Positions 12,687 through 21,328 of a DNA stretch of 26,058 nt are shown here, piece by piece (position 1 is the first letter of the stretch; each line of letters begins with the position of its first letter). Made by a program: the position numbers and the translations under genes. The stretch comes from an uncultured Peptococcaceae bacterium (GTDB taxonomy: Bacteria > Bacillota > Peptococcia > Peptococcales > Peptococcaceae), in NCBI GenBank assembly GCA_902462325.1, contig CABQBF010000020.1:1-26058 (forward strand), given 5' to 3'. The notes beneath the pieces were generated by a model that did not search any database, was not told the origin of the DNA, and was given only the letters and a program-made list of their open reading frames with translations.

Positions 12687-15600
12687 CTATTGCTTATTCA
12701 CCATTTCCACATAGGTCTGATATCTTTCAATGCTGTTCTGTTTTGCCTGTTCAAACAGTTCTTCGGCTTTTTCTGGGAACAGTTTGACCAAAGAGGTGTA
12801 ACGGGTTTCGGTGTTGATGAAATCACGGAACAAATCGGAATTTGGTTCTTTGGAGTCCAGAATAAACGGATTCTTGCCTTCTGCTTTTAATTCTGGATTG
12901 TATCTCCACAGATGCCAGTAACCACATTCTACCGCTTTCTTCATCTGGCTCATTGGGTTGCTCAGGCCGCCTTTAATGCCATGGTTGATACAGGTTGCAT
13001 AAGCGATAATCAGAGATGGACCGTCATAAGCTTCTGCTTCGGTAATGGCTTTGATAGCCTGATTCATGTTGGCACCCATAGCAATCTGCGCTACATAAAC
13101 ATTGCCATAAGCCGTGTTCATCATGCCCAGATCTTTCTTCTTAGAGCGTTTGCCGCTGGCAGCAAATTTGGCGATTGCTGCGGTTGGTGTGGCTTTCGAA
13201 GCCTGACCGCCTGTGTTGGAGTAAACTTCGGTATCAAATACCAATACGTTTACATTTTCACCGGAAGCCAAAACATGGTCTAAACCGCCGTAGCCGATAT
13301 CGTAAGCCCAGCCGTCGCCGCCGAAAATCCACTGAGACCGTTTAATCAGGTGGTCTTCATATACTTTGATTGCCTGCAATGCCGGTGCTTCTGCATCCTG
13401 CAGCATTGGCAACAGCAAATCGGTTGCTTTCTTGCTTTCTTCATAGTTGTCTTTGTTATCCAACCACAACTGAATTGCTTCTTTGGCTTCTGCCGCAATA
13501 TCTGCTTCCAAAGCTTCTGCCATCAGAACAGCCAGTTTTTCACGGCACTGCTGATGGGCTTTCAGCATCCCTAAGCCAAATTCCGCGTTGTTTTCAAACA
13601 GAGAGTTGGCCCAAGCAGGACCTCTGCCCTGTGCGTTGGTGCAGTATGGCATACATGGAGCCGATGCACCCCAGATAGAGGAGCAGCCTGTTGCATTGGC
13701 AATTACCATACGATCGCCGAACAACTGGGTAACCAGTTTGGCGTATGGTGTTTCCCCACAACCAGCGCATGCGCCGGAGAATTCCAGCAATGGCTGACGG
13801 AACTGGGAGCCTTTCAGTGTCTTCACATTTACCAAATCGGATTTATTGGAAATTTTATGGGTTGCATAAGTCCAGTTTGCACGCTGTTCTGCTACAGCTT
13901 CTTCTACATTCTGGAATACCAGTGCTTTATTTTTAGCTGGGCATACGCTGACGCAACTGCCGCAGCCGGTACAATCCATCGGGCTAACTTGAATACGGAA
14001 GGTCATGCCTTCAAATTCTTTGCCGTTGGCTTTAATGGTAACCATACCTTCCGGTTTGTTGGCTTCTTCTTCTGCGTTCAACACAAATGGACGTACGCAG
14101 GCATGTGGGCAAACATAAGAGCACTGGTTACACTGGATACAATTTTCTGGCTGCCACTGTGGAACATCAATGGCAATCATGCGTTTTTCATAACGGGAAG
14201 TACCCATTGGGAAAGAACCGTCTTCCCGACCGGAGAAGCTGCTGACTGGCAGCTTGTCGCCCTGCTGGGCGTTCATTGGCTGTACCACTTCTTTGATGAA
14301 TGCTGGCGTTGCCGGGCATCCGCCTTTTACGGCTGCTTCGTCTGTAGCATTGGCCCAGGAAGCTGGCACTTCTACTTTATGCAGGGTTTCGATTGCTTTA
14401 TCTACAGCCGCATAGTTCATATTCACAATATCGTCGCCTTTTTTGCCATAGGTTTTCTTAATGGCCGCTTTCAGCAGTTCGGTTGCTTTTTCAAACGGAA
14501 TTACATTGGTCAATTTGAAGAAAGCAGTCTGGGTAACCATGTTGATTCTGTTTTTCAAACCAACTTCCTTAGCAATTTTTACTGCGTCGATGGTATAGAA
14601 CTGAATGTTATTTTCCGCAATATATTTTTTCATTTTAGCCGGCAGTTCATTTTCCAGTTCTGCAGCGTCCCACGGACAGTTGAGCAGGAAGGTGCCGCCT
14701 GGTTTCAATCCTTCTAAAATTTCATACTGGTTTACATAGCTCGTTTTATGGCAAGCGATGTAATCGGCCTGGTCAATCTGATAGGTAGAACGGATTTTGG
14801 AGTGACCAAAACGCAAATGGGAAATGGTTACGCCGCCGGATTTTTTAGAGTCGTAAGCAAAGTAGCCCTGGGCATACATATCGGTGTTATCGCCGATAAT
14901 TTTGATAGCGTCCTTGTTGGCACCAACAGTACCATCGGAACCATAACCCCAGAATTTACAGCTAATCGTATCGGCAGGTGCAGTTACCACCGGTGCGCCC
15001 ACTGGCAGACTCAGATTGGTAACGTCGTCCACAATCCCGATGGTGAAACCATTCATTGGAACTTCTGCAGCCAGATTTTCATATACGGCAATCAACTGGG
15101 CCGGTGTTACATCCTTGGAGCCCAAGCCATAGCGACCACCGATAATCAATGGACGTTCTGCCATATCGTAATATACGTTACGGATATCTTCATATAACGG
15201 TTCGCCCATTGCGCCCGGTTCTTTGGTACGGTCCAGTACGGAAATCCGTTTTACGGTAGCTGGAATTGCAGCTAAGAAATGTTTAGCAGAGAACGGACGG
15301 TACAGTCTTACTTTTAACAGACCAACTTTCTGCCCTTTGGCATTCAGATAATCAACAACTTCTTCTAAGGCTTCGCAGACAGAACCCATAGCGATTACTA
15401 CGTTTTCTGCATTTGGAGCGCCATAATAGTTAAATGGTTTATACTCCCGGCCTGTCAGCTTGGAGATTTCACCCATATATTCTTCAACAACATCTACAAC
15501 GTTTTCATAATATACGTTGCCGGCTTCTCTAGCCTGGAAGAAAATATCCGGATTTTGCGCAGTTCCTTTTACTTTTGGATGCATTGGATTCAAGCTGCGT

Positions 15601-16217
15601 TTACGGAACTCTTCCACTGCTTCCATATCCACCAGCTTAGCCAAATCGTCATAATCCAAGACTTCGATTTTTTGAATTTCGTGAGAGGTACGGAACCCAT
15701 CGAAGAAGTGAATAAATGGTACGCGGGCTTTTAAGGTTGCCAAATGGGCAACTGCACCCAAATCCATTGCTTCCTGTACACTACTGGAAGCCAGCATTGC
15801 AAAACCGGTCTGGCGGCAAGCCATAACATCAGACTGGTCACCAAAGATAGACAAAGCGTGGGTAGCTACAGTTCTGGCAGTTACATGGAATACGCATGGT
15901 AAAAATTCACCAGCAATTTTGTACATGGTCGGCAGCATCAGCAGTAAGCCCTGAGACGCCGTATAGGTGGAAGTGAACGCACCGCCGGATAAAGAACCGT
16001 GAATTGCGCCGGCTGCACCTGCTTCCGATTGCATTTCAACAACGTTTACCTGTTGTCCAAAAATATTTTTTCTTCCTTGCGCGCTCCATTCATCTATCAA
16101 TTCAGCCATGGTAGAAGATGGAGTGATTGGATAGATTGCCGCAACATCGGTAAATGCGTAAGACACATGGGCTGCTGCTGCATTCCCATCCATAGTTTTC
16201 ATAGTTTTGCCTGCCAT
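12687..16217 (-). CDS. nifJ: Pyruvate:ferredoxin (flavodoxin) oxidoreductase, single-chain
   Basis: The 1176-residue enzyme oxidises pyruvate with CoA to acetyl-CoA and CO2 and passes electrons to ferredoxin, central to anaerobic energy metabolism. In order it has an N-terminal pyrimidine-binding domain (DGNAAAAHVSYAFTDVAAIYPITPSSTMAE), the transketolase C-like and CoA-binding domains (FWGYGSDGTVGANKDAIK), a two-cluster ferredoxin domain (CIQCNQCSYVCPHAC near 690, CTGCGSCVSVCP near 745), the proximal-cluster motif GACAGCGETPY, and the TPP-binding GDGWAYDIGYGGLDH. The late YATCINHG supplies the last cluster Cys. ATG 16217 has GGAGGA 7 bases upstream; an in-frame TTG five codons earlier overlaps that site. 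It is monocistronic. Confidence 0.97.
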   Translation of the reverse strand: MAGKTMKTMDGNAAAAHVSYAFTDVAAIYPITPSSTMAELIDEWSAQGRKNIFGQQVNVVEMQSEAGAAGAIHGSLSGGAFTSTYTASQGLLLMLPTMYKIAGEFLPCVFHVTARTVATHALSIFGDQSDVMACRQTGFAMLASSSVQEAMDLGAVAHLATLKARVPFIHFFDGFRTSHEIQKIEVLDYDDLAKLVDMEAVEEFRKRSLNPMHPKVKGTAQNPDIFFQAREAGNVYYENVVDVVEEYMGEISKLTGREYKPFNYYGAPNAENVVIAMGSVCEALEEVVDYLNAKGQKVGLLKVRLYRPFSAKHFLAAIPATVKRISVLDRTKEPGAMGEPLYEDIRNVYYDMAERPLIIGGRYGLGSKDVTPAQLIAVYENLAAEVPMNGFTIGIVDDVTNLSLPVGAPVVTAPADTISCKFWGYGSDGTVGANKDAIKIIGDNTDMYAQGYFAYDSKKSGGVTISHLRFGHSKIRSTYQIDQADYIACHKTSYVNQYEILEGLKPGGTFLLNCPWDAAELENELPAKMKKYIAENNIQFYTIDAVKIAKEVGLKNRINMVTQTAFFKLTNVIPFEKATELLKAAIKKTYGKKGDDIVNMNYAAVDKAIETLHKVEVPASWANATDEAAVKGGCPATPAFIKEVVQPMNAQQGDKLPVSSFSGREDGSFPMGTSRYEKRMIAIDVPQWQPENCIQCNQCSYVCPHACVRPFVLNAEEEANKPEGMVTIKANGKEFEGMTFRIQVSPMDCTGCGSCVSVCPAKNKALVFQNVEEAVAEQRANWTYATHKISNKSDLVNVKTLKGSQFRQPLLEFSGACAGCGETPYAKLVTQLFGDRMVIANATGCSSIWGASAPCMPYCTNAQGRGPAWANSLFENNAEFGLGMLKAHQQCREKLAVLMAEALEADIAAEAKEAIQLWLDNKDNYEESKKATDLLLPMLQDAEAPALQAIKVYEDHLIKRSQWIFGGDGWAYDIGYGGLDHVLASGENVNVLVFDTEVYSNTGGQASKATPTAAIAKFAASGKRSKKKDLGMMNTAYGNVYVAQIAMGANMNQAIKAITEAEAYDGPSLIIAYATCINHGIKGGLSNPMSQMKKAVECGYWHLWRYNPELKAEGKNPFILDSKEPNSDLFRDFINTETRYTSLVKLFPEKAEELFEQAKQNSIERYQTYVEMVNKQ

Positions 16218-16276
16218 GAATATTCCTCCCAATTTCTCAAAAAAATTAAATATGAATAAACAATACAGAAAATGTT

Positions 16277-16322
16277 TATCAAATTTGATATTTATTTTAT
16301 CATATGTGCGGCATTGTCACAA
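16277..16322 (-). promoter_or_regulatory. nifJ promoter with adjacent palindrome
   Basis: On the minus strand TTGTGA (16317-16322), 17 bases, then TAAAAT (16294-16299) with TG before it (extended -10). A perfect 14-bp palindrome TATCAAATTTGATA (16277-16290) sits at the expected transcription start and is a candidate operator for an unknown regulator. It does not match the Rex consensus. Confidence 0.55.
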
Positions 16323-16343
16323 CCATTTTTTATAAATTATACA

Positions 16344-16372
16344 TTGCACAAAAAAAAGTATTTTAGTATTAT
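16344..16372 (+). promoter_or_regulatory. Probable promoter of the reductase-like gene
   Basis: TTGCAC (16344-16349), 17 bases, then TATTAT (16367-16372), overlapping a TATAAT at 16370-16375, in an A/T-rich region 116 bases upstream of the start. The spacing favours TATTAT. Confidence 0.35.
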
Positions 16373-16490
16373 AATAATAAAGCTTGCAGATTATTTCACA
16401 ATAAAGATTATTTTTAGTATGGCCTACTGCAATCTTTCTTATCTACATTTTTATATTTTACTTTTCAATTTTTAAAGGAGTGTTTCTATC

Positions 16491-17159
16491 ATGATTCAAG
16501 AATCTCCCCGCAGCGGGATTGTGCAGAAAGACAAAGAAACGGTGGCCCTAATCCCCGAAATCAAATTTGGCATGATGACGCCGGAGGATTTGGAAAAAAT
16601 CGCCGCTGTTGCCCGTAAATATGAAATTCCTGTTATCAAAATTACATCGGCGCAGCGCATCGCTTTGGTGGGCGTAAAACCGGAACATGTAGAGGCTGTC
16701 TGGAAAGAACTGGGCATGGAGCCGGGCAACGGTTTAGGCACTGGCTTAAATTATATCAAAGCCTGTCCCGGCGAAGCAGTTTGCCGGTTGGGTCAGCGGG
16801 ATTCTTTGGCTATCGCTGAACGAATTTATGATGTGGTAAAACCGATGGGCATCGAAACCAAGCTCAAATTCGGCATTTCCGGCTGTCCTTTGGCTTGCGG
16901 TGAAGGTGTCATTCGCGATATCGGCATTTTCGGCAAGAAAAGTACCGGCTGGACCATCCAGATTGGCGGCAATTCGGGCTTAAACGCCCGTTTAGGCGAA
17001 GTGCTGGCCAAAGATTTGGACGACGAACAACTCCTTCAGGTCGTCACCAAATTGATGCTTTATTATAAAGAAAATATGAGAACAAAAGAAAGAATGTATC
17101 GTTTCGTTCCCCGCATGGGCGGCGTAGAAGCCATCAAACAGGCACTGGGTTTGGAATAA
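16491..17159 (+). CDS. Compact nitrite/sulfite reductase-like Fe-S/siroheme protein
   Basis: The 222-residue protein has an N-terminal ferredoxin-like half domain (about 20-80, with the IKITSAQRIALVG segment) and then a siroheme/4Fe-4S module. The four ligand cysteines are C92, C98, C132 and C136 (CPGEAVC and GCPLACG), the exact C-x5-C...C-x3-C pattern of sulfite and nitrite reductases. It is less than half the usual length and lacks the second repeat, so it represents one half of the two-fold symmetric enzyme. Similar short stand-alone proteins occur in anaerobic Bacillota with unproven function. The ribosome site AAAGGAG is 10 bases upstream. It is monocistronic, with its own terminator. 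Confidence 0.82.
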   Translation: MIQESPRSGIVQKDKETVALIPEIKFGMMTPEDLEKIAAVARKYEIPVIKITSAQRIALVGVKPEHVEAVWKELGMEPGNGLGTGLNYIKACPGEAVCRLGQRDSLAIAERIYDVVKPMGIETKLKFGISGCPLACGEGVIRDIGIFGKKSTGWTIQIGGNSGLNARLGEVLAKDLDDEQLLQVVTKLMLYYKENMRTKERMYRFVPRMGGVEAIKQALGLE

Positions 17160-17190
17160 GCTTTGCCAGAATTTTAAGAATTGTACAACT

Positions 17191-17250
17191 AAAGAAGCTG
17201 TTCTGCTCCACACTATCGGTGGACAAAACAGCTTCTTTTCGTTTTCTATA
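17191..17250 (+). terminator. Terminator of the reductase-like gene
   Basis: AAAGAAGCTGTT (17191-17202) pairs with the segment ending at 17239, with inner TCCAC/GTGGA. TTTTCGTTTTC follows. Confidence 0.8.
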
Positions 17251-17280
17251 CTATAAAATATTGATACTACTTTGCAAACA

Positions 17281-18075
17281 TTACTGACTGCCGCTACCTT
17301 CCTGTTGTTCCGCAGGTTTTTTCTGCATCCCCTGCTGGTCAGTCTGGTACTGTCCTCGATAGATCAGTTCTCCAATAGGCACAAATCGATAGCCCTGCGC
17401 CTGGGCATAGGGAATAATCACATCAATGGCTTCCGCTGTGTAAGTGCCGTTGTTGTGACACAGGATAATCGCGCCTGGATGCAGCCCCAACGTCACTCTG
17501 TCAATCAAGTCCTCCGCCGTTTTGGACTCCATCCAATCTAAACTGTCGATGGACCATTGAATTGGATAATAGCCTTTTTCTCGCACAACATTGATGCTTT
17601 GGTTATCGTATTCGCCGAAGGGAAAGCGAAAGAGCTGCGGCGTATATCCTGTCACTTCTACAATGCGCTGGTAGTTGCCGTCTAATTCCTGCGCCACTTC
17701 CTCTGCGCTGAGTTGGCTCATATGGGGATGGGTGACGCTATGCATGGCAATTTCATGGCCGGCGTCTGCAATTTTTTTTGCCATCTCCGGATAATCGTCC
17801 AGCCAAATGTTGGTCAGAAAAAACGTAGCCTGCACATCATATTTTTCTAAGGTTTCTAAAATTTTTTCAGTTCGCTCACAGCCCCAGGCTGCATCAAAGG
17901 AAATTGCCAGTTTTTTCTCATCGGTTTCCACAAAATAAATTGGCACCTCTTTTTCCACTGCGGCCGCTGTTTGACTAGACACATTCTGCCAGCACTGATG
18001 TAGGATGCCACCGGTTAAAAACCCGGCAAATAAAATCAATCCGGCGCCCAGCCCCAAAAAAACTTTTCGTTTCAT
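17281..18075 (-). CDS. PdaB-like polysaccharide deacetylase
   Basis: The 264-residue protein has an N-terminal membrane anchor or signal (about 5-26) and a NodB deacetylase domain (about 55-245) facing outside. Motif 1 is SFDAAWG: D61 as catalytic base is kept, but the usual second Asp is Ala, as in the PdaB/YlxY branch (FDxxWG). Motif 2 has H112 and H116 (HSVTHPH), motif 3 RFPFGEYD (150-157), and the final motif H207 in ILCHN. It probably removes acetyl groups from peptidoglycan or a related polymer; PdaB acts in sporulation. ATG 18075 has AGGAGGAGG just upstream. Open frame further upstream runs through an RNA gene and is not used. The C-terminal tail is Gln/Lys-rich. Confidence 0.87.
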   Translation of the reverse strand: MKRKVFLGLGAGLILFAGFLTGGILHQCWQNVSSQTAAAVEKEVPIYFVETDEKKLAISFDAAWGCERTEKILETLEKYDVQATFFLTNIWLDDYPEMAKKIADAGHEIAMHSVTHPHMSQLSAEEVAQELDGNYQRIVEVTGYTPQLFRFPFGEYDNQSINVVREKGYYPIQWSIDSLDWMESKTAEDLIDRVTLGLHPGAIILCHNNGTYTAEAIDVIIPYAQAQGYRFVPIGELIYRGQYQTDQQGMQKKPAEQQEGSGSQ

Positions 18076-18145
18076 CTCTGTCCTCCTCCTTTTCTTCCAT
18101 CCTATGCCCCAATTCAGCAAAAAATAACGAAAGCTGCCTATTAGA

Positions 18146-18180
18146 CACACAAAAAGAGCTGTCCTGGCGAGACAGCTCTC
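18146..18180 (-). terminator. Terminator of the tRNA-like RNA
   Basis: AGAGCTGTC (18155-18163) pairs with GACAGCTCT (18171-18179), and the minus strand continues in TTTTTG. It separates the RNA gene from the deacetylase gene. Confidence 0.8.
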
Positions 18181-18302
18181 TATAAGGGGGATAAAAGAGA
18201 TTGTGGAGCGGCATCCCGGATTTGAACCGGCTGTGAAAAGGAAGGGCGTCTTTTCCACAGTTACCGCTTGCCGCATAAGTTGTGGTACTTCCCGACCACG
18301 CA
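18150..18302 (-). ncRNA. Independent RNA gene with tRNA-like 3' end
   Basis: Minus-strand bases 18274 to 18204 fold like the ends of a tRNA: GCGGCA / TGCCGC acceptor stem (6 pairs), a T-arm with loop TTCAAAT between GCCGG and CCGGG, a T discriminator and an encoded CCA (18204-18206). Instead of D and anticodon arms there is one long hairpin (18231-18260, about 10 pairs). A hairpin GTGGT/ACCAC (18282-18299) precedes it. An extended -10 TGTTATACT (TATACT at 18306-18311) and a terminator at 18146 bound the unit. It is too short between acceptor and T-arm for a standard tRNA, so it is a degenerate tRNA or an unusual tRNA-like RNA. Confidence 0.6.
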
Positions 18303-18410
18303 TTTAGTATAACACCTTTTACTGCCGCAATGGTTAAGAAAATGTCAAGGTAATTTACGAATCATGTAGTCAACCTGTCAGGAATTTTTGAAGATAACCG
18401 TACTTTTGCC

Positions 18411-18478
18411 AACAAAAATACGCTCTCCTAGTGGCAGAGATTGCTTGAACCATCATCTGCGATAAGGAGAGCGTATTT
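18411..18478 (-). terminator. Long terminator hairpin of the feo operon
   Basis: The 13-bp stem AAATACGCTCTCC (18416-18428) / GGAGAGCGTATTT (18466-18478) carries an inner GCAGA/TCTGC (18434-18438, 18456-18460). The minus strand continues with TTTTTG. Confidence 0.8.
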
Positions 18479-18535
18479 GATTTATCTTCCACCCAATTCG
18501 CCTTCTGTCATTTTTTATTTTGCTTTGTATATCGA

Positions 18536-18823
18536 TCAGCCTGCAGTCTGTGCTTCTAAAATCTGTTTTAAAGCTGCTGCGCTGCTGGTGTGACATCGCA
18601 CAATGTTGATATTTTTCCGTTTCGCTTCCGCTACTGCACAATTCACCATGCGATGTGATACCGTGTTGGTGAACAGCACTACCAAATCAGGGTTCCCAAT
18701 CTGCTGCTTTAAATTGCTGGGCACTTGGGTAAAAACTTTCGCTTTGCAGTTATATTGCTTGCACAATTCCTTATACTTACAAGCCATGCAGTCATGTCCA
18801 CCGATGATTACCAATTTACTCAT
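18536..18823 (-). CDS. DUF2325 family protein
   Basis: The 95-residue protein begins SKLVIIGGHDCMACKYKEL, the DUF2325 pattern (a Rossmann-like strand, then GGH). Four cysteines at the start (C-x2-C-x4-C-x4-C) suggest metal binding. The middle PDLVVLFTNTVSHRMVN and final HTSSAAALKQIL are family-like. The function is unproven; its place at the end of the iron operon suggests an accessory or metal-sensing role, an inference. The start is set at ATG 18823, with GGGAGGAG about 9 bases upstream. Confidence 0.75.
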   Translation of the reverse strand: MSKLVIIGGHDCMACKYKELCKQYNCKAKVFTQVPSNLKQQIGNPDLVVLFTNTVSHRMVNCAVAEAKRKNINIVRCHTSSAAALKQILEAQTAG

Positions 18824-18897
18824 ATTGAATGCTCCTCCCAAATTTTATTTTTTAATCAAATCATATATTAATTTTTATTTCCCAAAGCTAACTCAGA

Positions 18898-18945
18898 CTT
18901 AAAATATATTTCTGGCCGGATGGATTGTCATCCAGCCAGAAATAT
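18898..18945 (-). terminator. Hairpin between the FeoB-associated gene and DUF2325
   Basis: ATATTTCTGGC (18906-18916) pairs with GCCAGAAATAT (18935-18945), with inner GGATG/CATCC. The minus strand follows with ATATTTTAAG. The T-run is weak, so it may attenuate rather than end transcription. Confidence 0.55.
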
Positions 18946-18953
18946 GCAATTTC

Positions 18954-19130
18954 TTATGAATGATTTTGCGCTTTGCTATGACAACAACTGCAACTCCCGC
19001 CGCAGCCGCTGCACCCACTGCAACCGCCCGAATTAAAATCCTTGCGGACGCTCTGAAAGGCAAAATACACGATTACAAGAACAATCAAGCCTACTACAAT
19101 TGTACCAAGATTACTCAAAATCCATGCCAT
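18954..19130 (-). CDS. FeoB-associated Cys-rich membrane protein
   Basis: A 58-residue protein missed by a 60-codon cut-off. It has one membrane helix (about 4-25) and a Cys/Gly-rich tail with seven cysteines (CSGCSGCGGSCSCC, 37-50) and a His after it. This is the FeoB_associated family (PF12669), small proteins encoded after feoB in Bacillota and thought to help FeoB or bind Fe2+. AAGGAGG lies 6 bases before ATG 19130. It starts 11 bases after the feoB stop, so it is certainly in the same operon. Confidence 0.9.
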   Translation of the reverse strand: MAWILSNLGTIVVGLIVLVIVYFAFQSVRKDFNSGGCSGCSGCGGSCSCCHSKAQNHS

Positions 19131-19141
19131 AGGGATCCTCC

Positions 19142-21307
19142 TTATATAGCATTCGATACGCTCCGCACAGCTCCTTTGCTACTGTTTTCTTTCTTTTCAG
19201 GACGGAACAGCATATATAACAGCCCAATCAGAGCGATAAGCGCTACAGCTGTGCCAATACCGAAGCCGCCGCCGGTGAGCAAAGTGCCAAACTGATAGAT
19301 AATCAGGGTTACGATGTAAGCCAAACCGCACTGATAGCCAATTGCAAACAGGAACCATTTAGTGTTGTTCATTTCCCGTTTGATTGCGCCCATAGCTGCA
19401 AAGCAAGGTGCGCACAACAGATTGAATACCAGGAAGCCATAAGCGGCAATCGGTGTCATAACGCTGGCCAGATTACCCCAAACTTCTGCACCGTCTTCTG
19501 CAACTTCAGCGAAACCATACAGCATACCGAAGGTAGCAACTACGTTTTCTTTTGCAATCAAACCGGTAATAGCTGCAACTGCCATCTTCCAGCCTTCGCC
19601 GCCTTGGGTCCAGCCCAACGGCGCAAAAATCCAAGCGATAGCGCTGCCGATAGAAGCCAGTATAGAACTGTCTAACTGTTCAGCTTCCAACATACCGAAG
19701 CTGCCATCTATCCAACCGAAGCTCATCAAGAACCACAATACGATGGTGGACAGTAAAATGATGGTACCAGCTTTCTTAATAAAGGACCAGCCCCGTTCCC
19801 ACATGCTTCTCAGCACATTGCCTACAGTTGGCATATGATAAGCTGGCAGTTCCATAACAAAAGGAGCCGGTTCTCCTGCGAACATCTTCGTTTTCTTTAA
19901 CATAATACCGGAGCAAACAATGGCTAAAACCCCGATAATATAAGCGCTCCAAGCAACCCAACCGGCATTGTCAAAGAAAGCGCCTGCGATTAACGCAATA
20001 ATAGGGAGCTTTGCACCGCAAGGTACAAAGGTAGTTGTCATAATCGTCATTCTGCGGTCCCGTTCATTTTCAATGGTTCTGGAGGCCATAACACCTGGAA
20101 CCCCACAACCGGAACCAATCAGCATCGGAATAAAGGATTTGCCCGATAAACCAAATTTACGGAAAATTCTGTCCATGATGAACGCAACACGGGCCATATA
20201 TCCGCAGGATTCCAGGAATGCCAAGAAGATAAACAGCACCAGCATCTGTGGCACGAAGCCCAGCACAGCGCCAACCCCGGCAACAATCCCATCCAGAATT
20301 AAGCCCTGCAGCCAGTCAGCACAGCCAACGGCAACCAGTAAGCCTTCAATGGCCGGCGGAATAATTTCACCGAATAACACATCATTGGTCCAGTCGGTTA
20401 CAAAGGCGCCAACTGTTGTAACGGAAACATAGTAAACAACAAACATCACTGCAGCGAAAATTGGCAACGCCAAAATGCGATTGGTAACAATCTGGTCAAT
20501 TTTATCAGAAATAGACAGACCTTCCCGTTTCGCTTTCTTACTGCATTTGCCGATAATGGAAGAAATGAAGGAATAGCGTTCATTGGTGATGATACTTTCC
20601 GCATCGTCATCCATTGCATCTTCCAAAGCAGCCACTAAAGATTCTACATTTGGAACCTGTTTCATCATGCTGCCGATTTTCTCATCCCGTTCAAACAGCT
20701 TGATAGCGAAGAAGCGCCGTTGTGTTTGCGGCACATCGCTGCCCAGCATACCTTCGATTTTATCGAGCACATCTTCCACCTGCTGGTCGAAGGTATGCAC
20801 AATTGTTGGAGCCTGTTTAGAAGCTGCTGCCTGTACAGCCAAATCTGCTGCCTCTTTAATGCCAGTTCCCTTCAAAGCAGAAATTTCAACAACCTTACAG
20901 CCTAAAGCCTTAGACAACTCATTAATATTAATCTTGTCGCCATTTTTTTCAACAATGTCCATCATATTAACGGCCATTACAACTGGAATGCCCAATTCCA
21001 ACAGTTGGGTGGACAAGTACAAGTTACGTTCCAGATTAGTACCATCGATAATATTTAAAATTGCATCTGGCCTTTCATGAATCAAATAATTTCTGGCAAC
21101 GACTTCTTCCAGTGTGTATGGAGATAAGGAATAAATCCCTGGCAAGTCCATAATGGCAACGTCACTATGTCCTTTTAGTTTCCCCTCTTTTTTTTCAACT
21201 GTAACCCCTGGCCAGTTTCCTACAAACTGGTTGGACCCGGTCAATGCATTAAACAGGGTTGTTTTCCCACAGTTTGGGTTCCCGGCAAGCGCTATTTTAT
21301 AACCCAT
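19142..21307 (-). CDS. feoB: Ferrous iron transporter FeoB
   Basis: The 721-residue Fe2+ transporter has a cytoplasmic G domain and polytopic membrane core. The G domain has G1 GNPNCGKT (9-16), G3 DLPG (54-57), G4 NMMD (114-117) and G5 SAL (143-145). A helical domain follows (about 170-270), then the transport part with two Gate motifs: GCGVPGVMASRT, with the conserved Cys, and the later CAPCFAAMGAIKREM. Length and order are normal. AGGAGG lies 11 bases before ATG 21307. The gene is flanked by two FeoA genes upstream and the Cys-rich partner downstream, a complete Feo system. Confidence 0.97.
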   Translation of the reverse strand: MGYKIALAGNPNCGKTTLFNALTGSNQFVGNWPGVTVEKKEGKLKGHSDVAIMDLPGIYSLSPYTLEEVVARNYLIHERPDAILNIIDGTNLERNLYLSTQLLELGIPVVMAVNMMDIVEKNGDKININELSKALGCKVVEISALKGTGIKEAADLAVQAAASKQAPTIVHTFDQQVEDVLDKIEGMLGSDVPQTQRRFFAIKLFERDEKIGSMMKQVPNVESLVAALEDAMDDDAESIITNERYSFISSIIGKCSKKAKREGLSISDKIDQIVTNRILALPIFAAVMFVVYYVSVTTVGAFVTDWTNDVLFGEIIPPAIEGLLVAVGCADWLQGLILDGIVAGVGAVLGFVPQMLVLFIFLAFLESCGYMARVAFIMDRIFRKFGLSGKSFIPMLIGSGCGVPGVMASRTIENERDRRMTIMTTTFVPCGAKLPIIALIAGAFFDNAGWVAWSAYIIGVLAIVCSGIMLKKTKMFAGEPAPFVMELPAYHMPTVGNVLRSMWERGWSFIKKAGTIILLSTIVLWFLMSFGWIDGSFGMLEAEQLDSSILASIGSAIAWIFAPLGWTQGGEGWKMAVAAITGLIAKENVVATFGMLYGFAEVAEDGAEVWGNLASVMTPIAAYGFLVFNLLCAPCFAAMGAIKREMNNTKWFLFAIGYQCGLAYIVTLIIYQFGTLLTGGGFGIGTAVALIALIGLLYMLFRPEKKENSSKGAVRSVSNAI

Positions 21308-21328
21308 TGTTCATTCTGCCTCCTTCTA

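Noticed and set aside
13857..14717. Long plus-strand open frame of 286 codons inside the pyruvate oxidoreductase
   Set aside because: It is antisense to the conserved ferredoxin and linker domains of nifJ, has no ribosome site and its composition is that of a reverse-frame shadow.
18204..18299. A complete tRNA (including selenocysteine tRNA), 4.5S RNA or T-box
   Set aside because: No D-arm or seven-base anticodon loop can be formed, no GGAAGGAAGCAGCC-type SRP core and no T-box GGGTGGNACCGCG are present. Reported instead as tRNA-like.
18076..18303. Extended N-terminus of the deacetylase
   Set aside because: It would read through a terminator and the tRNA-like RNA; ATG 18075 has a strong ribosome site and a membrane anchor directly after it.
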